Assembly: GCF_900107685.1 (NCBI RefSeq)
Contig: NZ_FNRQ01000004.1
Location: 124,001 to 188,000 of the forward strand
Direction: 5' to 3'
Length of the DNA stretch: 64,000 nucleotides
Source of the DNA: Paraburkholderia sartisoli
GTDB lineage: Bacteria; Pseudomonadota; Gammaproteobacteria; Burkholderiales; Burkholderiaceae
Of the stretch, positions 54,360 to 62,726 are shown in pieces. The notes under the pieces are model-generated. The model was not told the origin of the DNA, did no database searches, and saw only the letters and a program-made list of their open reading frames with translations. Each line of letters begins with the position of its first letter. The stretch's first letter is position 1. A program made the translations under genes and the position numbers.

Positions 54360-55129
54360 TCGGTTTCACGTTCGGCTTTAGCAGCATCCTGCTCCTGGTG
54401 GTGATCGTGCTGATTGCGTCGTCGGTGCGCATTTTTCGCGAGTACGAACGCGGCGTGGTGTTCATGCTCGGACGCTTCTGGAAGGTCAAGGGGCCGGGAC
54501 TCGTGCTGATCATTCCAGTCGTGCAGCAGGTGGTGCGCATGGATCTGCGCACGATCGTGTTCGACGTGCCGCCGCAGGACGTCATCACGCGCGACAACGT
54601 CTCCGTCAAGGTGAACGCGGTGATCTATTTTCGCGTCGTCGATCCGGAGCGGGCCGTGATCCAGGTGGCGCGCTATTTCGAGGCCACCAGCCAGCTTTCG
54701 CAGACGACGCTGCGCTCCGTGCTCGGCAAGCACGAACTCGACGACCTGCTGGCCGAACGCGAACAGCTCAACGCCGACATCCAGAAGGTGCTCGACGCGC
54801 AGACCGACGCGTGGGGCATCAAGGTCTCGAACGTCGAGATCAAGCACGTCGATATCAACGAAACGATGATCCGCGCGATCGCGCGTCAGGCGGAAGCCGA
54901 GCGCGAACGACGCGCCAAGGTGATTCATGCGCAGGGCGAGCTGCAGGCGGCCGCGCATCTGCTGGAGGCGGCGCAGACACTCGCGCGCCAGCCGCAGGCC
55001 ATGCAGCTGCGTTACCTGCAGACGCTCACCACCATCGCCGCCGACAAGAACTCGACGATCGTTTTCCCGCTGCCCATCGACCTGCTGACCGCCGTGGTCG
55101 ACCGGATGGGGAAAGCGTCGAATGTCTGA
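54356..55129 (+). CDS. Slipin (SPFH/band 7 membrane protein)
   Basis: A 257-residue stomatin homologue. A single N-terminal membrane helix (about 8-24) is followed by the SPFH domain, [40 protein letters not shown], and a helical tail ending with [20 protein letters not shown]. It forms oligomers in the inner membrane and is the usual partner and substrate of NfeD proteases. A 4-bp overlap with the NfeD gene and a GGGAGAA ribosome site inside that gene indicate translational coupling. Confidence 0.94.
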   Translation: MIGFTFGFSSILLLVVIVLIASSVRIFREYERGVVFMLGRFWKVKGPGLVLIIPVVQQVVRMDLRTIVFDVPPQDVITRDNVSVKVNAVIYFRVVDPERAVIQVARYFEATSQLSQTTLRSVLGKHELDDLLAEREQLNADIQKVLDAQTDAWGIKVSNVEIKHVDINETMIRAIARQAEAERERRAKVIHAQGELQAAAHLLEAAQTLARQPQAMQLRYLQTLTTIAADKNSTIVFPLPIDLLTAVVDRMGKASNV

Positions 55130-55234
55130 CATGCAAGGGTCTTGAAGGCAGGAACCAGGCGGATTCATCGCATTGCGCGCAACAATGCATTGCCAGATGA
55201 CGTCTTCCGGTTCGCCGGTCACACATCTAGAATG

Positions 55235-55257
55235 TAAGGGTTATCCCTTATAAAATC
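55235..55257 (+). promoter_or_regulatory. Palindrome and -10 element of the DUF4148 gene
   Basis: The 16-bp palindrome TAAGGG-TTAT-CCCTTA (55235-55250) runs into TATAAAAT (55250-55257), 10 bp before the ATG. No Shine-Dalgarno sequence lies between, so the transcript may be leaderless and regulated through the palindrome. Confidence 0.45.
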
Positions 55258-55266
55258 ACCGCTACC

Positions 55267-55521
55267 ATGAACATCCTTTCCCGTATCGCTGCCGGCGCAC
55301 TGCTCGGCACGCTGCTCGTGCCGGCTGTATTCGCCCAGACTGCGGCGCAGACATATGATCCTTCCGCGCCGAAAACCCGCGCCGAAGTGAAAGCCGATCT
55401 CGCCGCCTGGCGCGCGGCCGGTTACGACCCGCTCGACTGGATCAACTATCCGGCGAACGCGCAGCAGGCCAGCAAAATTGTCGCGGCGCGGCGCGCGCAG
55501 TCGGCAGCCAGCGTGCAATAA
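55267..55521 (+). CDS. Short DUF4148 exported protein
   Basis: An 84-residue periplasmic protein. A Sec signal peptide (MNILSRIAAGALLGTLLVPA, VFAQ) and the DUF4148 motif KTRAEVKADLAAWRAAGYDP are followed by LDWINYPANAQQAS. It is a paralogue of the protein at 32271-32582. No ribosome site precedes the ATG, while a -10-like TATAAAAT lies 10 bp before it. Function is unknown. Confidence 0.88.
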   Translation: MNILSRIAAGALLGTLLVPAVFAQTAAQTYDPSAPKTRAEVKADLAAWRAAGYDPLDWINYPANAQQASKIVAARRAQSAASVQ

Positions 55522-55608
55522 CCTGATAACAGGCCCCATCCTGTCGCATCGATCGCGCTATCCTGAGTCGGGTATCATCACGCCCCTTCGACTCCGGAAG
55601 CCGACACG

Positions 55609-56133
55609 ATGCAAATCTGGGTAGACGCGGACGCCTGTCCGGTCGTCATCAAGGACATGCTGTTTCGCGCCGCACGGCGCGTCAGCGTGACCGTCACGCT
55701 GGTCGCGAACCAGTTCCTGCGTGTTCCCCCTTCCCCGTTGATCCGCACGATCCAGGTGCCGGCCGGCTTCGACGCCGCCGATGACCTGATCGCCGAACGC
55801 GTGGTCGCCGGCGACCTCGTGATCACCGCCGACATCCCGCTCGCCGCCGCCGTGCTGCAAAAAAACGCGCACGCGCTCGATCCGCGCGGCAACTGGTACA
55901 GCCCCGGCACGATCGAAGAACGCCTGCGCATGCGCGCGATGCTCGACCAGTTGCGCGGCAGCGGCGTCGACACGGGCGGCCCGTCCGCCTTCAGCGCGCG
56001 CGATACGAAGACCTTCGCGGGAGAGCTCGACCGGTGGCTCGCGCGTCATGCGCCGCGCACCGTTGCGCCTGGCTCCCTGCCGGCCGGTACGTCCACGCCC
56101 GACGGCGACCCGCAAGGTCCGCACGAAGGCTGA
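55609..56133 (+). CDS. YaiI/YqxD family protein (DUF188)
   Basis: A 174-residue soluble protein with a PIN-like fold. It begins [20 protein letters not shown], the signature of the family, then [40 protein letters not shown] and [20 protein letters not shown]. Conserved acidic residues (Asp5-x-Asp, Asp in TADIP) suggest metal binding and possible nuclease activity, unproven. The C-terminal 25 residues are a Pro/Gly-rich tail. It is monocistronic, 87 bp after the DUF4148 gene. Confidence 0.92.
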   Translation: MQIWVDADACPVVIKDMLFRAARRVSVTVTLVANQFLRVPPSPLIRTIQVPAGFDAADDLIAERVVAGDLVITADIPLAAAVLQKNAHALDPRGNWYSPGTIEERLRMRAMLDQLRGSGVDTGGPSAFSARDTKTFAGELDRWLARHAPRTVAPGSLPAGTSTPDGDPQGPHEG

Positions 56134-56324
56134 AGCGCGTCAACCGGTGTTGCACCGCCTCCACGAAGCACGCGACGAACTGCTACTTCACGATCAATCG
56201 TGTTTACAATCCGCCCGTGGCATGCGGTCGTGGCTGGCCCGCGTCCGGTTTCGTTTGCCTTGCAGCCGGAACGCGGCGCCCGCCCATTACAAGAAACCAT
56301 CAGCACACAACGAGAGACGCACTC

Positions 56325-57626
56325 ATGGACTCCGTAAAACGCTATTTCGGCTTCGACGAAGCCGGCACCAATCTGCGCACCGAAGTGCTGGCAGGCGTGA
56401 CCACGTTCCTGACGATGGCCTACATCATCTTCGTGAATCCGGCGATTCTCGGCGATGCGGGCATGCCGAAAGAATCCGTGTTCGTCGCCACCTGTCTTGT
56501 GTCCGCACTCGCCACGCTCATCATGGGGCTGTACGCGAACTACCCGATCGCCTGCGCGCCGGGCATGGGGCTCAATGCGTATTTCGCGTACACGGTCGTG
56601 AAAGGCATGGGGTTCACGTGGCAGGCCGCACTGGGCGCCGTGTTCATTTCCGGGTGCCTGTTCCTGATCGTGACGCTGTTCCGGGTACGCGAAGTCATCG
56701 TGAACGGCATCCCGCATTCGATCCGTATCGCCATCACGGGCGGCATCGGCCTCTTTCTCGCGATCATCTCGCTCAAGTCGGCGGGTATCGTGGTGGCCGA
56801 TCCGGCGACGCTCGTCACGCTCGGCAACCTGCACGACGCGCATGTGGTGCTCGCGATCGTCGGCTTTTTCACGATCGCGACGCTCGACTTCCTGCGCGTG
56901 CGCGGCGCGATCCTGATCGGCATCGTCGGCGTGACCGTGCTCAGCTTTTTCTTCGGCGGCAATCATTTCAACGGTATTGTGTCCGCGCCGCCTTCGATCG
57001 ACGCGACGCTCTTTCACCTCGATATCCGCGCTGCGCTGTCGGGTGGGGTGCTCAACGTGATTCTCGTGTTCTTCCTCGTCGAACTGTTCGACGCGACCGG
57101 GACCCTGATGGGCGTCGCGAACCGCGCCGGCCTGCTCGTCAAGGGCAAGATGCATCGCCTGAACAGGGCGCTGCTCGCCGACAGCACCGCGATTCTGGCG
57201 GGCTCCATGCTCGGCACGTCGTCGACGACGGCGTATATCGAAAGCGCGTCTGGCGTGCAGGCCGGTGGCCGCACGGGCGTGACGGCGATTACCGTCGGCG
57301 TGCTGTTCCTCGCTGCGCTGTTTTTCGCGCCGCTCGCGGGCGTCGTGCCGGGATACGCCACCGCGCCGGCGCTTCTCTACGTGTCTTGCCTGATGCTGCG
57401 CGAAATGGCCGACCTGCCGTGGGACGACGCCACGGAAGTCGTGCCGGCCGCCCTCACCACGCTGCTGATGCCGTTCACGTATTCGATCGCAAACGGCGTG
57501 GCGTTCGGCTTTATCTCGTACGCCGGGCTGAAACTGCTGACGGGTCAGGCACGCCAGGTCAAGCCTGTTGTGTGGATCATCGCGGCCGTTTTTCTGTTCC
57601 GCTATTTCTATCTGGGCGCCGAATAG
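56325..57626 (+). CDS. NCS2 family purine permease (AzgA-like)
   Basis: A 433-residue inner-membrane transporter for hypoxanthine, adenine or guanine. It starts VKRYFGFDEAGTNLRTEVLA, GVTTFLTMAYIIFVNPAIL, the AzgA/GhxP signature. Other blocks are IACAPGMGLNAYFAYTVVKG, LVELFDATGTLMGVANRAGL with the purine-binding acidic residue region, and MLGTSSTTAYIESASGVQAG GRTG. The start is the Met of MDSVKRY; the upstream extension is not conserved. It is followed by a cytochrome b561 gene on the same strand after 34 bp. Confidence 0.94.
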   Translation: MDSVKRYFGFDEAGTNLRTEVLAGVTTFLTMAYIIFVNPAILGDAGMPKESVFVATCLVSALATLIMGLYANYPIACAPGMGLNAYFAYTVVKGMGFTWQAALGAVFISGCLFLIVTLFRVREVIVNGIPHSIRIAITGGIGLFLAIISLKSAGIVVADPATLVTLGNLHDAHVVLAIVGFFTIATLDFLRVRGAILIGIVGVTVLSFFFGGNHFNGIVSAPPSIDATLFHLDIRAALSGGVLNVILVFFLVELFDATGTLMGVANRAGLLVKGKMHRLNRALLADSTAILAGSMLGTSSTTAYIESASGVQAGGRTGVTAITVGVLFLAALFFAPLAGVVPGYATAPALLYVSCLMLREMADLPWDDATEVVPAALTTLLMPFTYSIANGVAFGFISYAGLKLLTGQARQVKPVVWIIAAVFLFRYFYLGAE

Positions 57627-57660
57627 GCGCTTGCTGACCCAACCTCAGGGACATCGCCAC

Positions 57661-58191
57661 GTGCAAAACTCCACCTCACAGGACCGCTATTCGAAGCCTG
57701 CCGTGTTCTTTCACTGGGCAATCTTCCTGCTGGTTGCGCTCGCGTATCTGGCCATCGAGATTCGCGGCCCGAAGGGCAGCGATAGCCGCATTTTCTGGAG
57801 CGACGTGCATTACTGGGCCGGCACGCTCGTGCTCACGTTCGCGGTTTTCCGGCTGGTGTGGCGCCTGTGGCGCGGCGCGCCCGATGAAATAGAAGTCAAC
57901 GCCGTGCTGACTTTTTTCGCGCGACTCGCTCACCTCGCGCTGTATCTGTTCATTTTCGTGCAGCCGCTGCTTGGCATTCTGACGATCAATACGGGTGGGC
58001 ATCCGCTGACGCTGGCCGGATTGAACGTCGACATCACGCTGGTGGGAAAAGACACGATTGCGCGATCCGCCATCAAAACCGCGCATGAGTGGATTGGCAA
58101 TGCGTTTTACTTCGTGATCGGACTGCACGCACTGGGCGCGCTCACGCATCACATCGTATTCAGGGATCGCACGCTGCGTCGCATGCTTTGA
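57661..58191 (+). CDS. Cytochrome b561 family protein
   Basis: A 176-residue inner-membrane dihaem cytochrome b of the bacterial b561 (CybB) type. It has four hydrophobic helices with candidate haem-ligand histidines in PAVFFHWAIFLLVALAYL, FWSDVHYWAGTLVLTFAVFR, and AHEWIGNAFYFVIGLHALGA LTHH. CybB acts as a superoxide:ubiquinone oxidoreductase in E. coli. The only suitable start is GTG at 57661, with AGGGA about 9 bp upstream; no ATG fits. Confidence 0.9.
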   Translation: MQNSTSQDRYSKPAVFFHWAIFLLVALAYLAIEIRGPKGSDSRIFWSDVHYWAGTLVLTFAVFRLVWRLWRGAPDEIEVNAVLTFFARLAHLALYLFIFVQPLLGILTINTGGHPLTLAGLNVDITLVGKDTIARSAIKTAHEWIGNAFYFVIGLHALGALTHHIVFRDRTLRRML

Positions 58192-58338
58192 GCGCGTCAC
58201 GGACGTAGTCCGTCGACGCAGACTTGACAGTATCCGCCTTCATCGCGGCGAACGTCGGGGCGAACTTCAGCGCCGCCATATCCGGTGGCGGCGGTCACGC
58301 CGGTCCGCTCGCGCGTCACGCGCCCGATACCCCACAAC

Positions 58339-58629
58339 CTAGTTGCGCAGGTTCGCCTCGTAGAAACGCACGTAACCGCTGCGCAGCACGAGGCACTGCG
58401 CCCGTGTTTCCGACAGCAGCCTGCGCGTCGCGGCCTCGATGTGTTCACGGTGCGTGGAAAATGCGCCGACCATGTCCTCGAGACGCGTCGATGCGGCCCC
58501 GTAGTGGTCTTCCAGCGTTTCGGCGGTAATCATGCACTCCACCCTCTCGCCATCGACCATTACCGGGAATGCCAGGGTAAGTTCTTGTCCCGAGTATTCA
58601 GGGGTTTCGTTCAGGAAAATGATCTGCAT
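58339..58629 (-). CDS. DUF1488 family protein (second copy)
   Basis: A 96-residue soluble protein: MQIIFLNETPEYSGQELTLA, then GERVECMITAETLEDHYGAA. It shares the core ITAE-LEDH-GA block with the protein at 4808-5110. The start is the Met of MQIIF, with AAAGG about 9 bp upstream; an in-frame start at 58656 overlaps that site. Function is unknown. It is convergent with the cytochrome b561 gene. Confidence 0.82.
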   Translation of the reverse strand: MQIIFLNETPEYSGQELTLAFPVMVDGERVECMITAETLEDHYGAASTRLEDMVGAFSTHREHIEAATRRLLSETRAQCLVLRSGYVRFYEANLRN

Positions 58630-59081
58630 GGGAATCGCCTTTCGGGTGACGAACAATCAATCGGGGCCACACATGTCTGCTAAAAGCGCCTCCTGACCGG
58701 TTACATGCGCGGATGACAGCCGCACGTCCGTAACGTGACACGCCGGGCGGCTGATTTTATTCACTGTAGACGACTTCTGCCGGGCTGCAAGTTTTCCATT
58801 TCGCGCTCACCGTCGCGGTGCGATTCATTTGTAGCGCCGGCCCGCGCCGGCCGTGGATTCCCGGCTTTTCTCGGGCATTTCCCGGCCGGGTGCGTCGCGG
58901 CAGGTGGCGAAACGTCGTCACCTGTCGCGCCCCCCGTTTTCTCCCGCATGTGAAGACCTGGACGCATCTTGTATGATGGAGAATCTATCCGCCTTCATGC
59001 TGCAGTGCGCCATGAACAGCGATGGCGATTCGCGAGGCTACGCATCTCGCGGGCGCGTTCGGAAAGAACCGGAGACATGCA
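58630..59081. other. Intergenic region upstream of the sigma-54 activator
   Basis: About 450 bp without a supportable gene between a minus-strand DUF1488 gene and the plus-strand activator. It holds a large imperfect palindrome (58896-58929). No sigma-54-type -24/-12 or clear sigma-70 promoter was assigned. Confidence 0.4.
58896..58929. promoter_or_regulatory. Imperfect palindrome, candidate activator site
   Basis: CGCGGCAGGTGGCG (58896-58909) and CGTCACCTGTCGCG (58916-58929) are inverted copies matching at 12 of 14 positions around a 6-bp centre. They lie about 150-190 bp upstream of the sigma-54 activator start, in a position suited to an upstream activating sequence or autoregulatory site. 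Confidence 0.45.
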
Positions 59082-61028
59082 TTGACGCAACGCTATTCGA
59101 CGCCGCCCGCAACGGCGCTTCCGGATGTCATCGCAACGGCCCACGCGCGCTCGTTGAGCGTCGGGCTGCGCGCAGCCGAAGCACCCGATTTCCATCCGCT
59201 GCGTCGCCCCGCTTTGCGCGAACTCGTCGAGAGCAATCACGCGCTGTGTACCCATGCGTTGCCGGTGATGGAAACGCTCTATGCGCAGATCGTCGATACG
59301 CAGAGCATGGTGCTGCTCACCGATAACGAAGGCGTCATCCTGCACACCTTTGGCGACAGCGACTTCGTCGAAAAAGCGAATCGTGTCGCGCTGTGCGCGG
59401 GTGTGTCGTGGGCCGAATCGGATCGCGGCACGAATGCAATCGGCACCGCACTCGTCGACGGACAGCCGACGGTCGTTCATGCCGACGAGCATTTTCTTCA
59501 CGCGAACCGGATTCTCACCTGCTCCTGCGCACCGATTGCCGACCCGTTCGGGCGCACGATCGGCGCGCTCGACGTAAGCGGCGACACACGCGGCTTTTAC
59601 AAGCACACGCTGGCGCTCGTGCGGATGTCCGCGCAGATGATCGAAAACGTGATCTTCACGAACCAGTTCACCGACGCCATCCGCATTCATTTCCACGCGC
59701 GCGCCGAATTCATCGGCACGCTGTTCGAAGGACTCGCCGCATTCGCACCGGACGGCCGGTTTCTCGCCGCGAATCGCAGCGCGCTGTTCCAGTTTGGACG
59801 CCCGCTCACGACCCTGCAAACGCAGACCTTTCCCGAACTGCTGGGCATGACGCTGCCGGCGCTGCTGAACCACGCGATGCACCGGCCCGGCGAATGCATG
59901 ACGCTCACGCTGCCAAGCGGCGTGCGCGTCATCGCGCGCGGCGAATATGCAGCCGGCGCGCGACAGGTGTTTCGCGCGCCGGCCGATGAAGGTTTCGAAG
60001 CGGGCGCGCGGTCGATGCGTCCCGCACGCCCGGCAAACGCGCCGGCCGAGAACGTGACGTTCGCGACGCTCGATACCGGCGACGAGCAGATGTCGGCGGT
60101 CCTTCGGCGTGTCGAGAAAGTGCGCGGCCGGGACATTCCGATTCTCGTGCTCGGGCACACCGGCACCGGCAAGGAATGGCTTGCGCGTGCGATCCATAAC
60201 GGTTCGCCGCGTCGCGATGCGCCGTTTGTCGCGGTGAACTGCGCGTCGCTACCCGATACGTTGATCGAAGCCGAACTGTTCGGCTACGAAGATGGCGCGT
60301 TTACCGGTGCAAAAAAACGCGGCAACGTCGGCAAGATTGTTCAGGCAGACGGCGGCACGCTTTTTCTCGATGAAATCGGCGACATGCCGCTCGCACAGCA
60401 GGTTCGGCTGATGCGCGTGCTGCAGGAGCGCAACGTCGTGCCGCTTGGCGGAACCCGTGCGATTCCGGTCGACCTGCGTGTGGTCTGCGCGACGCATCGC
60501 AACCTGCGCGCGATGATCGAAGCCGGCACGTTTCGCGGTGACCTGTATTACCGCATCAACGGGCTTGTCGTCACGTTGCCGGCGCTGGGTGAACGAACGG
60601 ATCTCGCCGCGCTGGTCGCACGCATGCTCGATCTGCAACGCGACAGCGACGCCGCTCCAGCGCGTGTTTCGAATGCCGTGCTCGAACGCTTCCAGCGTTG
60701 CCGCTGGCCAGGAAACCTGCGGCAAATGGCGAACGTGCTGCGTACGGCGGCCATCATGGCGGAAGGCGAGGACGAGATCGGGCTCGAGCATCTGCCGGAC
60801 GATTTCCTGCAGGACTGCGACGCCGTACCCAGCAAAAGCCATGTGTCGCTGTCGATGTCGACACTGCGAGACGCCAGCGCGATGCCGGGGAACATGCAGG
60901 ACTGGCAGGCGACGCTGATCGAACAGACGCTGGGGCGCAACGCAGGCAACGTATCGGCGACGGCGCGTGAGCTCGGGCTCGCGCGAAATACGGTTTACCG
61001 TTATCTGCGGCAGCGGCGCGCGCACTAA
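59082..61028 (+). CDS. Sigma-54-dependent activator, AcoR-like (GAF-AAA-Fis)
   Basis: A 648-residue enhancer-binding protein. The N-terminal part has a GAF sensor (about 60-200: VMETLYAQIVDTQSMVLLTD, SWAESDRGTNAIGTALVDGQ), as in AcoR, the acetoin regulator. The AAA+ domain (about 325-555) has Walker A LVLGHTGTGKEWLARAIH, the GAFTGA sigma-54 contact loop and Walker B GGTLFLDEIGDMPLAQQV. A C-terminal Fis-type helix-turn-helix follows (GNVSATARELGLARNTVYRY). The start is taken as TTG at 59082, with GGAG 7 bp upstream; an ATG at 59022 would add 20 residues but has no ribosome site. The effector and targets are unknown. Confidence 0.93.
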   Translation: MTQRYSTPPATALPDVIATAHARSLSVGLRAAEAPDFHPLRRPALRELVESNHALCTHALPVMETLYAQIVDTQSMVLLTDNEGVILHTFGDSDFVEKANRVALCAGVSWAESDRGTNAIGTALVDGQPTVVHADEHFLHANRILTCSCAPIADPFGRTIGALDVSGDTRGFYKHTLALVRMSAQMIENVIFTNQFTDAIRIHFHARAEFIGTLFEGLAAFAPDGRFLAANRSALFQFGRPLTTLQTQTFPELLGMTLPALLNHAMHRPGECMTLTLPSGVRVIARGEYAAGARQVFRAPADEGFEAGARSMRPARPANAPAENVTFATLDTGDEQMSAVLRRVEKVRGRDIPILVLGHTGTGKEWLARAIHNGSPRRDAPFVAVNCASLPDTLIEAELFGYEDGAFTGAKKRGNVGKIVQADGGTLFLDEIGDMPLAQQVRLMRVLQERNVVPLGGTRAIPVDLRVVCATHRNLRAMIEAGTFRGDLYYRINGLVVTLPALGERTDLAALVARMLDLQRDSDAAPARVSNAVLERFQRCRWPGNLRQMANVLRTAAIMAEGEDEIGLEHLPDDFLQDCDAVPSKSHVSLSMSTLRDASAMPGNMQDWQATLIEQTLGRNAGNVSATARELGLARNTVYRYLRQRRAH

Positions 61029-61131
61029 AACCAGCGGCGCACACAACGCAGACCCGATTCACATGACGCGGCGGCTTAAGCTAAGCTTGCGCGTTCTCGA
61101 CACCTTCCCGTGATTGCCGGGCAAACCCGTC

Positions 61132-61497
61132 ATGGCCTGCCGACCCTTTTCCGAACCTGATTCAAGCGCCAGCGTTGATAACGACAACGACGCGCGAACG
61201 TTCCTAGTGCGCATCGAGCCGTTGGGAAAAACATTTGATGCGCCGGATTCGCTGACCGTGCTCGAAGCCGCCGGCTTCGCCGGCTTGCGGCTACCGAGAT
61301 CGTGCCGCAACGGCACATGCAGAACGTGCATGTGCCAGCTGAAGGAAGGCCGGGTGCGATACACGATCGAATGGCCCGGCCTGACCCAGGAAGAAAAGGC
61401 CGAAGGCCTGATCCTGCCCTGCGTGGCGATTGCCGCGTCGGATCTGGTGATCGACGTGCCTGATATGGTCGACGCAGTCGAACTCCAGCAATCCTGA
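61132..61497 (+). CDS. 2Fe-2S ferredoxin
   Basis: A 121-residue plant-type ferredoxin. The cluster motif is PRSCRNGTCRTCMCQLKEG (C-x4-C-x2-C), with the fourth Cys in EGLILPCVAIAASD. An N-terminal extension of about 20 Ser/Asp-rich residues precedes the domain. It should pass single electrons to an oxygenase or reductase, but none is adjacent. It begins about 100 bp after the sigma-54 activator and could be its target. No strong ribosome site is seen, and a TTG at 61114 is an alternative start. Confidence 0.9.
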   Translation: MACRPFSEPDSSASVDNDNDARTFLVRIEPLGKTFDAPDSLTVLEAAGFAGLRLPRSCRNGTCRTCMCQLKEGRVRYTIEWPGLTQEEKAEGLILPCVAIAASDLVIDVPDMVDAVELQQS

Positions 61498-61505
61498 GCG
61501 CGAAC

Positions 61506-61700
61506 TTACATGCGCGAACCCAGTGCGCGCTCGATCTTCTGATCGGTCTTGTACTGGCTCAGTGCGTACACCGACCAGATTGCAGCCGGAATCCAGCCGA
61601 TCAGCGTGATCTGCAGGATCAGACAGATGATCCCGGCGAACGGACGTCCGATCGTGAAAAACTGGAACCACGGCAGGATGATGGCAAGCAATAGACGCAT
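61506..61700 (-). CDS. YqaE/Pmp3 family small membrane protein
   Basis: A 64-residue protein with two membrane helices: LLLAIILPWFQFFTIGRPFA and GIICLILQITLIGWIPAAIW, then SVYALSQYKTDQKIERAL. This is the Pmp3/YqaE layout; yeast Pmp3 affects membrane potential and cation tolerance, while bacterial members are stress-linked. Its stop lies 8 bp from the convergent ferredoxin stop. Confidence 0.92.
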   Translation of the reverse strand: MRLLLAIILPWFQFFTIGRPFAGIICLILQITLIGWIPAAIWSVYALSQYKTDQKIERALGSRM

Positions 61701-61746
61701 GTCTGTTTCTCTTTCTGCAAGTCGCGCGCTTTCGACACGCGGTTAA

Positions 61747-61938
61747 TCAATCGATCGGCGTAAACCGCGAAACGGTCATGCCTTCGTGTTCGACAGGCTC
61801 GAAAAACACCGAAGCCGGACGGGTCCAGATCGTACCATTCGCCGCGCGGTAGACGATCATCGTCACGCCCGGGTCCGATTCCAGCGTCGCCTCGCAGACC
61901 AGTTCATAGATGCCGCCCTTGTAGTGCCGGTAGCGCAC
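61747..61938 (-). CDS. DUF1653 family protein
   Basis: A 63-residue protein: RYRHYKGGIYELVCEATLES, then GVTMIVYRAANGTIWTRPAS and FFEPV, the DUF1653 pattern, a small beta-rich domain of unknown function. The start is GTG at 61938, because GAGGAG lies 8 bp upstream; no ATG fits. It lies between the Pmp3 gene and the YheO-type regulator, all on the minus strand. Confidence 0.85.
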   Translation of the reverse strand: MRYRHYKGGIYELVCEATLESDPGVTMIVYRAANGTIWTRPASVFFEPVEHEGMTVSRFTPID

Positions 61939-61985
61939 GGATTCACTCCTCTTCAGATCGTTGCAGCAGCATATAACGCACGGGT

Positions 61986-62672
61986 TCAGCTCGCGTTTTC
62001 CTTCATCTGCTTCAGATGTTTGTAGACGGTCGCGCGTCCCATGCCGAGCACGGCGGCCACATAGTTCGCCGAACTCCTGCCACGGAACGCGCCTTCGGCA
62101 TGGAGCGCCTCGACCAGTTCGCGCCGGTGGTCGCGCGTGAGCGCATTCAGGCCGATCTGCCGCTCGCGCAGCCAGCCATGCAAAAACGTGTTGATGCGAT
62201 CCTGCCAGTCGTCGCGAAACAGTTCGTCCGGCTGCGCGACGATGCCCGCGCCCTTGATGAACAGATCGAGCGTGGAGCGCACGTCTTCGAATACCGCGAT
62301 ATTGAAATTGATGCACATCATGCCCGCTGGCTTGCCAGCGTCGTCGAACAGCACGTTGCTCACGCAACGCATGCGGCGACCGTCCCAGTTCAGCTTTTCA
62401 TACGGGCCGATCACCCGTTCGCGCGCCGAGTGGTCGACTTCCTCGAGCGCCGAATCGTCGCCGATTTCGCGTCTCGACAGGTTGTTCGCGAGGTACAGCA
62501 CCGTCTGGTCGCGCAGATCGTGGATGACCACTTCGGCGTACGGGAAAAAGAGCGTCGCGATACCGTCCGCGAGCGGGGCGTAACGGGTAAGCAGCAGGTC
62601 TTTGACAGGTGACGACTTTTTCTTGCGCATGGGTTCTGTAAGCACGTGGGGCGGATCGGAACGCACTGCCAT
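61986..62672 (-). CDS. YheO/DauR-type transcriptional regulator
   Basis: A 228-residue regulator with a PAS-like YheO domain (about 28-150: YAPLADGIATLFFPYAEVVI, HDLRDQTVLYLANNLSRREI, GMMCINFNIAVFEDVRSTLD) and a C-terminal helix-turn-helix (LVEALHAEGAFRGRSSANYV, AAVLGMGRATVYKHLKQMKE). DauR of this family controls D-arginine catabolism in Pseudomonas. It lies 54 bp downstream of an ornithine-cyclodeaminase-family gene on the same strand. A Met at 62630 is an alternative start. It may act on the palindromes at 63763-63831. Confidence 0.9.
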   Translation of the reverse strand: MAVRSDPPHVLTEPMRKKKSSPVKDLLLTRYAPLADGIATLFFPYAEVVIHDLRDQTVLYLANNLSRREIGDDSALEEVDHSARERVIGPYEKLNWDGRRMRCVSNVLFDDAGKPAGMMCINFNIAVFEDVRSTLDLFIKGAGIVAQPDELFRDDWQDRINTFLHGWLRERQIGLNALTRDHRRELVEALHAEGAFRGRSSANYVAAVLGMGRATVYKHLKQMKENAS

Positions 62673-62726
62673 GTTCCGGCAGTGCTGGCGGGCGCGGAGG
62701 AATCGTCGCCACCCGGAACGTTTCTG

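Noticed and set aside
58197-58448. A Cys-rich small frame opposite the DUF1488 gene region
   Set aside because: It overlaps the DUF1488 coding sequence and the b561 gene end, with no ribosome site or family resemblance.
61060-61095. A GG-N10-GC sequence upstream of the ferredoxin as a sigma-54 promoter
   Set aside because: The -12 side lacks the TTGC context at the right spacing, so the match is too weak to report as a promoter.
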